Positions 52,554-64,000 are shown, numbered from the stretch's first letter. The stretch is 64,000 nt of DNA from Pollenia angustigena (GCA_930367215.1 OV884056.1:90345285-90409284); one strand, 5' to 3'. Translations and numbers: made by a program. The notes: generated by a model from the letters alone, not told the origin.

Positions 52554-52877
52554 AGCTGGAGTTCCATACCACGCGTTTTCGCCTCCACGCAGCGCATGCT
52601 TTTATAACCTTACTTGCGTTCTACGTTCCAAGTTACATGCAACGCTTTTTATGCAGCAGCAGCACAAGTAAAAATAAAATTTAATTTGTCAAAATCAGCT
52701 GATTTGTTCGAACGCTGCTTGTGACGCTTACAAAAGTAGAAAATAAACCTACTTTTCGCCTCAAGGCATCTACGCTTTTGTGCATGTAACTGACTACGTA
52801 TAACTACACAGATTCTACTTTTTGACAGCTGCGTATGCTGCGAAGAAGCGAGTAACGCGTGGTGTGGACCTCTAGCT
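52554..52877. mobile_element. MITE AGCTGGAGTTCCATACC, 324 bp, TAA duplication
   Basis: Ends AGCTGGAGTTCCATACCACG and AGCTAGAGGTCCACACCACG (inward), continuing CGTT. TAA flanks both ends (52551-52553, 52878-52880). The interior has words such as CAAAATCAGCTGATTTG and CTTTTGTGCATGTAAC. The ORF at 52484-52684 overlaps the left end and is not coding. Confidence 0.86.
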
Positions 52878-52970
52878 TAATGATTAGTTATATTTATACG
52901 AGGGAAACTGGTGTTCTTTATAATAAAACAGATAAATATATTTAATACATACAAACTTGCCAAGGCGAAT

Positions 52971-53172
52971 TCATTACAGAAAATCTCGGCACTACAACAA
53001 GTACAGCTTGTTGAAAAACCACAAGCAATTTGTTTTTGTTAAATCATTGTACAATGTCAAAACCCGAAACTAAAGAAAAGAGAAACAAATATAATAAACA
53101 AAATTTTGACATCCAACAATTATAAAGCTTAAAAAAAGTAAACAGCAGGCCACCTGTAATGAATCCGACTTG
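52971..53172. mobile_element. hAT-like MITE CAAGGCGAATT, copy 3
   Basis: Inverse of 16991-17211. Left end CAAGGCGAATTCATTACAG; right end is decayed (CAAGTCGGATTCATTACAG inward). Flanks aaacttgc and aaacttac agree at seven of eight positions if one extra T is allowed at the right. Confidence 0.78.
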
Positions 53173-53883
53173 TAAACTTACACATGTACATATGTAAATT
53201 GAAATATATGACCAGTGAGCTGTTGTCTTATCTGTTACAAAAACTTTTTAACAATTTAATTTTATTTAAAATTTCCCATTTTTTAAGGTTCTTTAACTAC
53301 AACAACAACAACTAGTAAATGATCAAGAATATATTTTTAATTTAGCTCAACTTATCAGCGGTGAAGGTCATCGTCATATGACATTGTTCAAAACGTTTGG
53401 AAAAATAAACTGAAAATAATTATAAAAATTAAATAAAAAACAACAATGTCAAATAAGTATTTGTTGTTGCCTTTTTGATAATTATTACAGGCATCTACTA
53501 CTGATAATTCAAAAGAGTATGAATGTCAGGCATGATATAATGAACGATTGTCATACAATTCGATTTTTAAAAGATCTTTTTAAATTTATAATCTTGAAAA
53601 AAAAACTTATTTGTTTATAAATAAATTCATTAAGAAGCAACTATAATGTAAAAAAATTTACACGTTGACTGTCCCATTGCACAGTGGGGAATTTGATTAT
53701 AAAATAAGGCATACAGGTTTATGATTCTAATACAATATTTTATTTATATGTTTATTTGGAAAATAAACAATACAACTAGACTTAATCTTATTTAATATTT
53801 TATTTCCTATTGTTATTCTATCTTATTTTATTATTATATACAAACATTTAACCCGTTCGTTAGCTTCTCCTTTTCTTTCGTAT
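53173..53883. other. No recognised feature
   Basis: AT-rich, with a short (CAA)n tract near 53300. No supported ORF. Confidence 0.35.
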
Positions 53884-54154
53884 CCCAGTAAAAACTTCGC
53901 TTAATTTTTCAAAACGAATAGCTTCTTTAACTCATTATTTAGTAGCTTTCTTCTATAACTACATGTATAACAACTTCCATAACTACTTTTTTCTGGATGT
54001 ATTTAAGTAAAAAAATAATGACTTACTTTTAAATGCGTTCATTTTGGGACATCCCTTGTAAAATTCATTGGTTCTTTCAGGAGAATTGTAAGTAGTGCCT
54101 TCATATTTTTCTGATTACTCAACACATTATTTTGCAGGCGAAGTTTTTACTGGG
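53884..54154. mobile_element. MITE CCCAGTAAAAACTTCGC, copy 2
   Basis: Ends CCCAGTAAAAACTTCGC and CCCAGTAAAAACTTCGCC (inward). The interior is the inverse of 9598-9799. TA lies next to the right end and one base from the left end, hinting at a TA target. Confidence 0.82.
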
Positions 54155-54189
54155 TACAAAAAAGTACCAACATTGTTGATCTTATAGGT

Positions 54190-55030
54190 TCTCATTCAAT
54201 TACTACTACAATTACTAAAGATATTTTGTCAAATCGATGGAGCCGTTTTCAGATTTTAGGTAATTCGAAAAATGTGTTCGTAAAAGTGGGCGTGCAAAAT
54301 ATTCTTTTCGCATAAATCAAAGTTGGACCATGGCGATAATTTTAAAGAAAAAATTGTCTAATTTATATAAATGTCATTGGTGGTGCAATATGAAAATTGG
54401 ATTTTGCCACGCCCCTCCTCCCGCAGACCAAAACTCAGACTTTACAGTGTCACCGCCTGAATATTCTGAAGATTTCCTGAAAATTTCATCCAAATCGGGC
54501 CAGCCGTTTTGGAGTCCATACGTAACATACACACATACACACATCCTGTTTTATATATGTATACGTCTATATATATATATAGATTCAAAAAGTACCACAT
54601 GTACAACGGAAATGTAAAATATAATTTTTGATTCTTTTTTCTCCTCATTGTAGTATCAAAAATTGCAATAATAGTGGGGGCCTATAATTTAATACCTATA
54701 TGTCAATAAATGGAAAAAAGGTTTTACAAAAAGGTACCAAAAATGGGTAACCCTTAAACGTTTGAATTTAGAAAAAGTACCATATTAATATTTGAATTTT
54801 TTTAGATAAGTTACGAATTTAATATAATTGTTTTTGTATGTTTATTGTCTCAAAAGATAGATGGGGGCATTCCAAAATACAAGATTTACCCGTTTAACCC
54901 TAAAAGAGACCGAATTTTAAAAAGTACCATTTACCTGTCCATTTGGCATTAATTTTTTTGTATCTCTTTTAGTTTAGCTGGTAAGAGATGAGCGAATTAA
55001 CACGTTTTTACCCTTTTTTATACCCTAAAT
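54190..55030 (-). repeat. Degenerate Helitron-related sequence
   Basis: The reverse complement of 54640-55020 follows the interior of the Helitron-like element at 23400-23800: TGGTACTTT, AAATTCGG, TAAACGGGTAAAT, ATCTTTTGA and CAATAAACAT in the same order. The part at 54230-54550 carries GGGCCAGCCGTTTTGGAGTC, wording common to dispersed fly repeats. Ends not found. Confidence 0.5.
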
Positions 55031-56010
55031 ATTCGAATCGTTTTGGCGAAAGACCAAAATTCGGGCCGAATTTCCACTTTTTAACTTAAACCGTTTAGGC
55101 TGTTCAATGATGAAGCATTCAGTCAGTAATTCTTTCTTATTTTATATTGTAATAAAATAGTTAAAATGTATTTTGGAATAGAAATTAAGACTTTTATTTT
55201 GAAATGGATTTAAGAATCGTATGAGAAAAACAATCGTTTCGAAATCGGTCGATTTTCATCACTTGCCTGTTAAATGCACTTTATATAAGGCACAAGCCGA
55301 TATATGCATGGCAGTATCAAGACAGTTGTTGTAATCTCGGAATCAAGTGAAACATATTAAAGCTGGGCTCTACTTTACTCAAACGAATGTGTAACTGTGG
55401 ACGCAGGACATTGTCTAAAAGGTAGACAGACACTACGATTACTACCGCAGATGTATTGAAGAAAATGAAAAAGAGAAAATGGGGAACGTTCCCTTGCACT
55501 GTATTGGATTGCTGAGAAGGCTACTGGCCTAATCGAGATCCGCCGCAATGTCTAGTCTAAATGACTGGTTGTACGGTGGGAGATCTTTAGAATTCCATCG
55601 TATCACAATGGGTCTTAGAATGTCAGTTGATTACTAATCTTACCTAATTATTCAAACTGTACTTTCACTGGAACAGCAGAATAAAAACGAGCTTCATATC
55701 AAATAACAAGTTCTGGTTGCTTTTCGTCAAATTCTCTTTATTAACGGATCAATTGTTTTTGCTAGAGCTTGCCACCCAATAACCCGACCAGGTTTTAGCA
55801 GCCTTTGTACAAAATACTCCTCTGATCCCAGCAAAGAAAAGTAATCTTACCGCAATAGGTATTTTGCTTTGAAGTTGCTCTTTTTACCCGGTCGGTTTTC
55901 ACTTCAAATTGTTCTTCTTACAACTATTTTTTTTGTCCTAAGCTGCAATTTCTACGTGTTAAGTCAACATTCGTTGTCTTTTTGCTTTTCTTTTCTTTTT
56001 TTATGATTCC
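55031..56010. other. No recognised feature
   Basis: 55340-55620 is less AT-rich (CGAGATCCGCCGCAATGTCT, GGTTGTACGGTGGGAGATC) and may be a decayed retroelement, but no protein motif is legible. Confidence 0.35.
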
Positions 56011-56013
56011 TTA

Positions 56014-57082
56014 CACGCAAAGAAAAAACATGATTGTGGCAAACATATTCTAAGAGCAACATATTATGATAAGAATTATGATTGTAGTCACCATATTAAG
56101 ATTATTATTGAATCATATTATGACTAAATTACTCGTACTATTACATCATAATATTTTTCCCTTAATCATATTAATATTCTGTTAATCATACTAAGTTAAG
56201 AAGTAATCAAATTATTGTCATGTTAATCATAATAAGCTAAGAAGTAATCATATTATAATCATGTTAATCATAACAAATTTAGAAGCAATCATATTATGAT
56301 ACAGCACCTTTCATAGCTGTCATAAAAATACAAAATAAATTAAAATACTTTTGCATCGATTTTTTATTTTGTGGCTTTTTACAATTTTTCTTAATGTAAA
56401 TCAAATAGCGGAATTCAATATAAGGCTTGCAAAAGAGCAAATGAAGAATCTGTGGTTTTCATGGGCAACCGCGTGTGTCCATTTTTTCGATTTTAGGATG
56501 TTGATGAAATATCGTAGCACTTTTATAAAATATAACGAAATCTCTGTGTGTTTTGTTGTTGGATTTTACAAAAAAACTATGATATTTTGCATTTGCACTA
56601 TTACATCACCAATACTTGAATGAACTCCGCTGATATTTTAATTTTTTAATTTCTTTAAACTTATTTTCTTATGGAATTTTATCTTTTAATTGTTTAACCG
56701 CTCACAAATAAAAAAAACGACACAACTTCTTCAAAATTATTTTACAAATGGCGCTAACATAATATGATTAGAGTAAAAATAGTTTAATTGCATCTTTAAC
56801 ATAATATGATAAATGTATAGAAAGTTATCATGTTATGGCTATTAAATATCATGATATGGTTGTGAGAAAGTTATCATAATTAAGTTGTTAGAAAAATAAT
56901 TATTTTTCGGTCAACAATACTCAAATTCATAATTGCGATAAACATTGATATGTTTACAGTAACTATAATATTGTTGATATTGAATAAAAATAACAATTAT
57001 TTGTGTACGACAACAATATATTGTTACATTTAACATAGTGTTGTTGCCGTAACCATGCCCAACCATAGTTTTTCTCTGCGTG
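56014..57082. mobile_element. TIR element CACGCAAAGAAAAA, 1069 bp, TTA duplication
   Basis: Ends CACGCAAAGAAAAA and CACGCAGAGAAAAA (inward), each beside TTA (56011-56013, 57083-57085). The interior is dominated by ATCATATTATGAT-like words on both strands, including the 41-bp tandem repeat below. The ORF at 56351-56623 is not recognised. Confidence 0.82.
56181..56300. repeat. Tandem repeat, 41-bp unit, about three copies
   Basis: Units begin at 56181, 56222 and 56263, each GTTAATCATA followed by a TAAG/AATT core, AGAAGTAATCA (AGAAGCAATCA in the last) and ATTAT. Divergence is about 15 percent by eye. Confidence 0.75.
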
Positions 57083-57085
57083 TTA

Positions 57086-58923
57086 TACTCGAAATGAAAG
57101 GATATTTTCGGATTTATTTCTTTTTGGAAGTTGGTATGATTCTCAGGCACACCCCATCATTGAGTTTCGATCTCGGGGAATCTGAGTGCAACCAATTTCT
57201 CCAGTTTGTCTGTAGCTGGAGTTCAACTCTTACCTACTACGTAGGGTGAAGTTCGGCCTGCTGGCGAATGTTATTCACCAGAAGCTACTTTTTCCGTTAA
57301 GGTTAGATAAATAAGTTTCTAAGAATGGGCACATCGGTTATGGCGAAATGGTTTAGCAAGTTCTTTTAGCATTTTATATCTTTATCGGGTTAGGTATCTC
57401 AGTCTCCATTAGGGCTCTTACTTTTTGTGGCTGTTCTCAAAGATTTTCGTCTTTTTTAAAGTCTTTTTATTTGAAGCATGTAAACTAATCTCTAAGAGTG
57501 GTTTCTGAAGTTTTCGTTCTTAACTCCCAATTTGTTTTATTTATTTTATATTATTTTTATTTATTAACATGTAAAATAAATTAAAATTTGTATTAATAAC
57601 TATAAAATTATTAACTGGCTGCCTCGGCATCTTTGGCATTTGCTAAGTAAATTCCTTAAAGTAAAATTTTTTCGTAAACTTTCCATAAACAAACATTTAA
57701 CTTCCGTTTTTTTGTAAATTTCCCATTGTGCATATTTGTAATTATATTGAATGCACGATTACAGTACCTTAAAATTTTTTTGTTGAATCAACATTTAATG
57801 AAGAGATAAGATTTCAATACAATTGTACCAATATTTGACATTGATAATGTTGTGCTTAGTACTCTTTTTAACAAATATATTTTAGAAAGTGCAACAGAAA
57901 TTTTAAATCGTCGATTGGGAAGTGATGTACACATCTGCATATAAAAAACAATATGACATACTCGAAATGCTTTAGTTTAATATTCCACAATCGAATTAAA
58001 AATGGATAAAATTCTGTATTATGAAATAAAAATTTTTTACATTTATTTATTTAAATTCCCTTTAAAAAGAATAATTTTATTTTGATAATAAGCATGACAG
58101 ACTCGAAATTATTGTTTGATTGATTTGAAATTTAAGCCCTCCTTATCACGTTTTAGCGTTACACACAGAGAAAAACAATAATGTAAAATTAATATGGCGC
58201 AACGTTTATTTGAAATCATATGGGGGATTCAAAAGGTGTCATAAGGTCATACATATGTATTAAAATAATAACATGAAAAAATACGACTGTTGTAAACAGC
58301 CCCTCATAATTTAGTGTGCTATTTTGAATTTAAATCAGCTGATTTAAAACAAATAAAAAAAATAAATATTCACCTAAAATAAAAATATTTTTTAGTTCTA
58401 ATCCATGAATTAATGAATTAAATTAGATCTTACCTGACTATTTTCCATTTTTTAGACGCAAATCACAAATAACTTTTATTTTGTTTGATTACCAAACAGC
58501 AGAGTTCTAAGCCGATCTTATTTGACGCCGCAAGTAATACTTGTGCAGGAAGTGGGGACATTAAAAAAGTAAGGCAGTACACATGTTCTGTTACTCTCGC
58601 GTTGAGAAACTTTTCGATTGAAATGTGTGAAATGAAAAAAAATGCCATAAATGGAAACAAACAGCTGTTTTTCTTACTACACTGTGTCTGTAACTTTTTC
58701 GGCGAGTACTAGCTGTCACGTAAGGAAATTACTCGCCAATTTACAGAGAAAGTATGTCTGTAACATTTTTGTGAGAAAAGTTTCCGCTTTGAACTGTCAA
58801 ATAAACTCATGAATAAAAACGGGGCGCGAAATAGTTGTAACACTAAAAAACCATTAAAAATTAAAAATACAAAGAATATAAAATAATATGTTGTTGTTCT
58901 TGGCAAATTTTTTTATTTTTTAA
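57086..58923. other. No recognised gene
   Basis: Near 58165 ACACACAGAGAAAAAC resembles the ends of the element at 56014 but no partner was found. 58335-58350 holds AAATCAGCTGATTT, a 14-bp palindrome. ORFs at 58463-58712 lie on opposite strands of one segment; neither is convincing. Confidence 0.35.
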
Positions 58924-59562
58924 TTATACCCTTCACCGAAGGTAGAAAGGGTATATATAACTTTGTCATTCCGTTTGTAATTTCTACAATATTGATCCTA
59001 CACCCTATAAAGCAACGATCATCACGCTATGCCCCCGGGGGCCGAGCACTTTTCGTGAATTTCACACACACACAACACGAAGGTTAACGAAACAATTGTA
59101 AAAAGCCACAATTTCAAAAAACAAGAACAAAACACATAGTCAATGTCTCAAACAACTAAATTTATTTTCCTCTCTTTGCAATCACCACTACATACACATT
59201 TTTAACTGTTTCTCTTTGTGATGACCGCTGCTATAAAGTATATATATTCTTGGTCCTTATGAAAAGCGAAGTTCAAAACCGGTTGTCTCTTATTCGAGCC
59301 ATATTTCATTTTAATGATATTCAAACAACGTTCGTTTATGGTTCAGTATTCTAGGGGGTTGAGTTTAGAAACTGTTAGTCCTCTGGTTCAAATCTTGGTT
59401 TTTCAAAGAGAATTTTTTTTTGATTTGTATGTTCTAAAAACTATTTTAAAAAAATATTTACCAGTTTTATTTAGTTTTTGTCTAGTTGCTCTGTATTCTG
59501 CTATTACAATGGTGAAGGGTATAATAGATTCGGCACAGCCGAATATAGCACTCTTACTTGTT
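58924..59562 (-). repeat. Dispersed repeat of the ACAAGTAAGAG / TTATACCCTTCACC family
   Basis: Left end TTATACCCTTCACCGAAGGT; right end GGTGAAGGGTATAATAGATT, CGGCACAGCCGAATATAGCA and CTCTTACTTGTT. The piece TATACCCTTCACC occurs at both ends in inverse orientation. It contains a hAT MITE. Partial relatives: 14978, 18922, 40929. Confidence 0.65.
59013..59230. mobile_element. hAT-type MITE with CCCCCGGGGG core, copy 2, 218 bp
   Basis: Ends CAACGATCATCAC and CAGCGGTCATCAC (inward). Perfect 8-bp duplication ctataaag (59005-59012, 59231-59238). Close to 14254-14453 through the interior. This copy shows both intact ends. Confidence 0.93.
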
Positions 59563-59734
59563 ATTTTTATAAAATATACGAATGTTTTCAAAGACAACAT
59601 TAAAGTCGCACTTTACATTATTTAGTATAGCCGACGGTTCTATTTTCGCAGCCGTCGTTGAAAATTTTAAAACTTAAGTTAAATGTAAAAGGGAACAAAT
59701 GAGATAGTAAAATTCTGTAAAGATGTTGAAAAAT

Positions 59735-60370
59735 GGAAACTGGGAATTATTTTCCTCCGAAGGTTACTTTATATTATATTCAACATTTTTCATTTTTCGA
59801 ATTAATTCTATGAGCTAAATTTCAGTTATGTATTTTATAAAGCTTTTTTGTAATAGTCCTATTCATTCAATTTTTCTTGTTACATTTTACCTTAGCTTTC
59901 CTTTGTATGTACAGAAAAATTTACAATTATAAGACACCAGCAGAATGTAATGCATTTTCTGGCACGCTACGGCCTTCGTCAGCATTCTTTGTGTCTCACT
60001 GGATAGTGTTCCTTTATAAATTGAATGTATTTAACTCAACTATATTAACAAATAGAAACTGGGAATTATTTCCTTCCGAAGGTTACTTTATATTATATTC
60101 AACATTTTTCATTTTTCGAATTTATTCTATGATATAAATTTCAGTTATGTATTTTATAAAGCTTTTTCTGTACATACAATATACCTCATTGCTTTCCAAA
60201 GGAAGGCTAAGGTAAAATGTAACAAGAAAATACAATATAATAGTCTGGTAGTGTATAGAGTCATTTCTGAGAAATTGAAGGAATAGGACTATTACAAAAA
60301 AGCTTTATAAAATACATAACTGAAATTTAGCTCATAGAATTAATTCGAAAAATAAAAAGTGTTGAAAAAT
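59735..60370. repeat. Complex inverted and direct duplication
   Basis: The unit GAAACTGGGAATTATTT, CCGAAGGTTACTTTATATT, TCAGTTATGTATTTTATAAA occurs at 59735-59850 and again, direct, at 60055-60160. Its second half (AATAGTCCTATTC, TTGTTACATTTTACCTTAGC) at 59840-59900 is inverted at 60205-60335. It looks like a foldback with one arm partly duplicated. Confidence 0.7.
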
Positions 60371-60566
60371 TTTGATTTTAAGCCCTATGTATTTCTTATG
60401 GGAAAATCCCAACATCTTCGCAAATTGATGTTAAATGTTGACATGTGTGAAAAGGCTATTACTGGCGTTCTCAACGTCTGCAATGTAACATCGGCATCGA
60501 GTGCAATGTTATGACATTTATAACGTAATGACGTAATCTCTTGTGATAGTTTTCGACATGAGATAA

Positions 60567-60834
60567 GGCTCAACCATAATATGCATTGCCTTGCTTAACC
60601 TAATGTTAAAAAATAACAAAAAGTCTCTCAAATGTACTTCAGAAAACATAAACAAAATAAAAAAACATTTGATTCCGTACGGAATGTGCAATTAGATTCG
60701 CACCTTGCTTAAGCAAATGACAATTTTATTAAACTTAGCAAAAGGTTTCCTAAAGTTCAATATGGTTTGCCTCATATAATTTACATGTATTCGCACATTT
60801 GCTTTAGCCAACTTAAGCACATTATGGTTGGGCC
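60567..60834. mobile_element. MITE GGCTCAACCATAATATGC, 268 bp
   Basis: Ends GGCTCAACCATAATATGC and GGCCCAACCATAATGTGC (inward), then GCTTAA words. Target duplication not clear. Confidence 0.78.
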
Positions 60835-61420
60835 TTTACAGACACACTTTTCGAGAAACGATGGAATATTTTGTGTCACATCTTTTCGATGCGAGAAGTT
60901 CTCACTAAAGTTACAGAACATGGGTACAGCATCACCAAACATCTAACCGCGATAAGTGAATATCTGTCCCGGCCTTTTTTTCATTTTAATTCCGGGGATG
61001 AGTGGATACAGTACATATTGATGTTTAAATTTTTAATATAAAGGCAATTGAAAAAATTATACCCATAGAAAATTATTTTAAACCGAGTCGGAAGCGAAGG
61101 CATTGCAAGACAAAGTGTAAAATAGCATAATCATCAAAACAATTTGAGGTAATATTTAAATGAATTGTTTTTAATACCTATAATAAGCACTAAATGAAAT
61201 TTATCAAAATCAAAATAAATATTTTTCGAAACGCCAAATCTTTTGTTTATCTGGCTAATGATATTTTGCTGATACTTCCTATTTTCTTATAAGTGGTTAA
61301 CTGGCGGTATTGCTAGTTTATTATCTAGCCGAATCGCTTTCGTATTGCTAAAGAGTATAGCCATCGAAACACGTTTCTTATTCACGTCTCACGGTTTTTA
61401 TCCAGGTAATTCGTTTGGCA
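60835..61420. other. No gene; small dispersed repeat
   Basis: 61285-61380 repeats wording of 24840-24935 (AGCCGAATCGCTTTCGTATT, GAAACACGTTTCTT). Otherwise nothing recognised. Confidence 0.4.
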
Positions 61421-61428
61421 ATACACAC

Positions 61429-62019
61429 CAGTGTTGCCATTAGGATACGAAAGATACATTTTTCGTATCTTTTGATGACTTCAGGTACCAAGTATAATCC
61501 TGACGTTTTTCGTATCTTATGAATGAGTACGCAAAATGTACAGAAATAAAATATTAAAGAATTTATAGCCAACTAAAACTTATTAAGACTAACAGCTCAA
61601 TTAATGGTGAAAGAAAACTTTAAGGATCTAGTAGTGCGAAGTGGTTCTGAAGAAATATGAACACTTTTTTTAGTTTCAGGAAATTTATACGAACGTTTTT
61701 GATATAATCGCCTCAACTCGTATATTAATTTTACCTATAATTAATTTCTTTTGATAACATCCAAAGATAGTTACATATTATTAATTTTAAAGTTCTCTTA
61801 CTGTATTTTTAAAAATTACATACATAATATTTATGACTTAAATAGATATAAAAATGGATTTATATGATATCATTTTCCTTACAATATTCATTTAATATGA
61901 AATACAAAAATGTTATGTTAAAAATGGATTTTAAAATTTTTTCAAAATGTATCTTTTGATAAAGTGTATCTTTTAGGAAACCAAAATGTATCTTTCTCGA
62001 AATTTCACTGGCAACACTG
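61429..62019. mobile_element. hAT-type element CAGTGTTGCCA, 591 bp
   Basis: Ends CAGTGTTGCCATTAGGATAC and CAGTGTTGCCAGTGAAATTT (inward). Perfect 8-bp duplication atacacac (61421-61428, 62020-62027). AAAGATACATTTT words recur near both ends (ATGTATCTTT, three at the right). No transposase. Confidence 0.94.
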
Positions 62020-62027
62020 ATACACAC

Positions 62028-62599
62028 CACTGCTCACGTTTCCTCGGCCAAACTTAAGGGAGATTTTTTTATTGTTATAAGATTTCACATCGTTTTCTTT
62101 ATTAAATGCAATTTGGAAATGAAACAAAAGTGGAATATGAAATCGATCGAAATCTGTCACACATTTAACGATTTGAAAAATCGATTCAGTTTTCACAATA
62201 AACGATTTTTATCACATACCAGAATATCTTTCTATGACTTATTATAATGATTGTGGGCTTTATATGAGCCCAATGGTAAATTATTATCCGATCTTTACGA
62301 AATTTGGCAGAGTGCTTTCTAATCTAAACATGAAACTATAGCAGAAAAAATCTGACTAAAACAGCATTAGTCGTTACGATTTTAGGCGTACTAAAGTGCT
62401 TCTGACAATAAGCTAATACTTTGTAGTAAGAGTTTAAGTGATTTTAAGCGAATTTGTGCAAAATTTAATGAGAATTAGTGCATTCTGTCGTCAATTTATG
62501 GTAGTGTTTGTAACAAAATAAAATTCCACATTTGTGTTTATAGCTCTTTTACTATGTACTAAATTTATTGTACTGCATTTCAATCCCAAACTACTTAGG
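62028..62599. other. No recognised feature
   Basis: No supported ORF or paired inverted repeat. Confidence 0.35.
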
Positions 62600-62804
62600 G
62601 GAACTATAAAGAAAAAAAAATTGTGATATTAATTAAAAAATTAATTAAATTCGCACCAGTAAACAATTTAATAGTATCAATTGAACGTTTAATTCACTTG
62701 ATTAACCGTTTACTTAACTTGATGAAATTTTTAATTAAAACTGACTTTATTTTTGATTAATGCCTTAATTGGTGAAAAATTTTGGAGAATTTTTTTCTGT
62801 GCAC
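62600..62804. mobile_element. MITE ACACAGAAAAAA, copy 2, without nested insertion
   Basis: Matches 32912-33317 minus its 204-bp hAT insertion: AATTAAATTCGCACC, CAATTTAATAGTATCAATTG, TTAATTCACTTGATTAA, GATTAATGCCTTAATTGGTG, AAAAATTTTGGAGAATTTTT and TTCTGTGCA. Its left terminus is decayed. Confidence 0.72.
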
Positions 62805-64000
62805 CAATATTGTTCTTTTCGAAAGTGAGCGTATTTCAAACAGACGGATAAACAGATACACAGAAATATCTAGATTGATATGAAATTCCTCAAGAACCCA
62901 GAATATATACATATATAATTTATGGTGTCTTTAATAAGTACTAAGACAGTTTCACACGAAATGACACACTTAGTACAGCCTCTTTCACCACTAGTGGTAG
63001 AGAATAACTTAAAACTGCTACACTTTTATGTTAAAGCAAATGATTGGAAGAATTGGAATTTAATTTTTTTCACCAAGTAGTAAAAATTGTTGTCAAACAG
63101 TTGAATCGTTAAGTACAGTAAAGGAACCACATTCAAAATATTTATTTTGAGATAATCAATTAAAGCAGTGAAGTTGATAAAAAAAATAACGCAAGTTTTA
63201 TGTTCTTAGCTCGTAAAGGGAAGAACTGACTTTAATTTTAAGTGGTCTAAGATGACACTTTCTTAGGCAATACTCAAATAAGTTACATGAAGTAAATGTC
63301 AGTAGTTCCCTTTCTTCACTTAGTGATTCAATTGTTGTCAAACAGTTAATGTACTTGTTAACAATATATACATGAATATACTGGCAATTAAATTAAAGTA
63401 ATTAATTCAAATCTATCAATTAAATCTTTGATAATTAGTGTGTTCATAATAAAGTTTTTAAAATAGCTATAAAAGTAGTTTTAAAAACTATTAATTTTTG
63501 TATAGAAACTAAAAAGCACAATTTTATAATAGCTAAATCATGTTTTTAAAAATTAAGATTGTTTTTTTTTATTTTCAAGCACTTGCAAGTATTACAATAG
63601 AAAAATTGCCCTTCAACAGATATAAAGCAAACAAGTGAGAAAGTATAGTCGGTAGACCACAGTTCTTGCAGACAACTTTTTGAGAGTGTATCGTATTTGA
63701 GCCCCACGGGTTATCATGGACCCGTTAAAACAAAATTATTTTAAAAGGTTAAGAATCATAGAAGAGTTCTTTGTGCCAAATATTACACTGAAAGAATTTT
63801 CTTCGCAATACCAATGAATTTTGACATTAATCCCATGAAAAATTGCGTTAAAAAGGAACCTATGCAGCGCTTCGTTGGATCAATGAAACCTGTTTCATTA
63901 AAAGGATTTAATGAAACATTACATTAGATCTATGAATATTATTCATTGGATGAATAAAGTAAAAATTTTTTTTTTTTTTAATTTTTTTAATTATTTTTTA
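62805..64000. other. Mostly unrecognised, one dispersed-repeat start
   Basis: 63628-63700 reads AACAAGTGAGAAAGTATAGT then CGGTAGACC and ACTTTTTGAGAGTGTATCGT, a relative of the repeat at 383. Words TTGTTGTCAAACAGTT occur twice (63088 and 63332). No gene is visible up to the window end. Confidence 0.45.

Noticed and set aside
58463..58712. Overlapping ORFs of 65 and 75 residues on opposite strands
   Set aside because: No family resemblance, no promoter or poly(A) context that distinguishes one strand.
59314..59625. 103-residue hydrophobic ORF
   Set aside because: Spans the end of a dispersed repeat (the AQPNIALLLV part is repeat sequence).

Overview
The window looks like nuclear DNA of a higher fly (Diptera, Brachycera). 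It is AT-rich, nearly all non-coding, and full of degenerate eukaryotic transposons of types known from fly genomes. The one conventional gene is an aquaporin of the insect entomoglyceroporin type with a short GT-AG intron. No bacterial operon, rRNA, complete tRNA gene or CRISPR array was seen. A calyptrate fly (blowfly or house-fly relative) is my guess from the repeat style; the sequence does not prove the species.

Layout. 1-1.4 kb: tail of a non-LTR retrotransposon and a dispersed repeat. 2.0-2.8 kb: the aquaporin on the minus strand. 3.1-15 kb: nested DNA transposons and decayed mariner and non-LTR remnants. 15.4-16.6 kb: a cluster of ACATCA/TGATGT motifs, then a small apparent gene with TATA box, 42-residue secreted basic peptide and poly(A) signals. 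17-22.3 kb: a rosa-type mariner and large inverted-repeat elements. 23.3-24.7 kb: two head-to-tail Helitron-like elements. 25.3-26.7 kb: a pogo-like element. 27.4-28.9 kb: an element with repeated TGTCACGTACG motifs. 29.5-32.8 kb: a 3.3-kb piggyBac element with TTAA duplications and a damaged transposase. 33-45.6 kb: hAT, TWA-target and foldback elements, a deleted rosa-type mariner and a possible 5' UTR. 46.9-48.3 kb: a near-perfect 1.37-kb palindrome. 49-64 kb: more foldbacks, a second copy of the deleted mariner, hAT elements and dispersed repeats.

How the parts relate. The window is a transposon archive. Nine insertions carry 8-bp target duplications typical of hAT elements, eight carry TTA or TAA, one carries TTAA and several carry TA. 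Several insertions sit inside an older repeat whose unoccupied second copy is also in this window, so the order of events can be read directly. Almost all transposase remnants are broken. The two host genes I can support are the aquaporin and, less certainly, the small secreted peptide. Boundaries and percentages were judged by eye.
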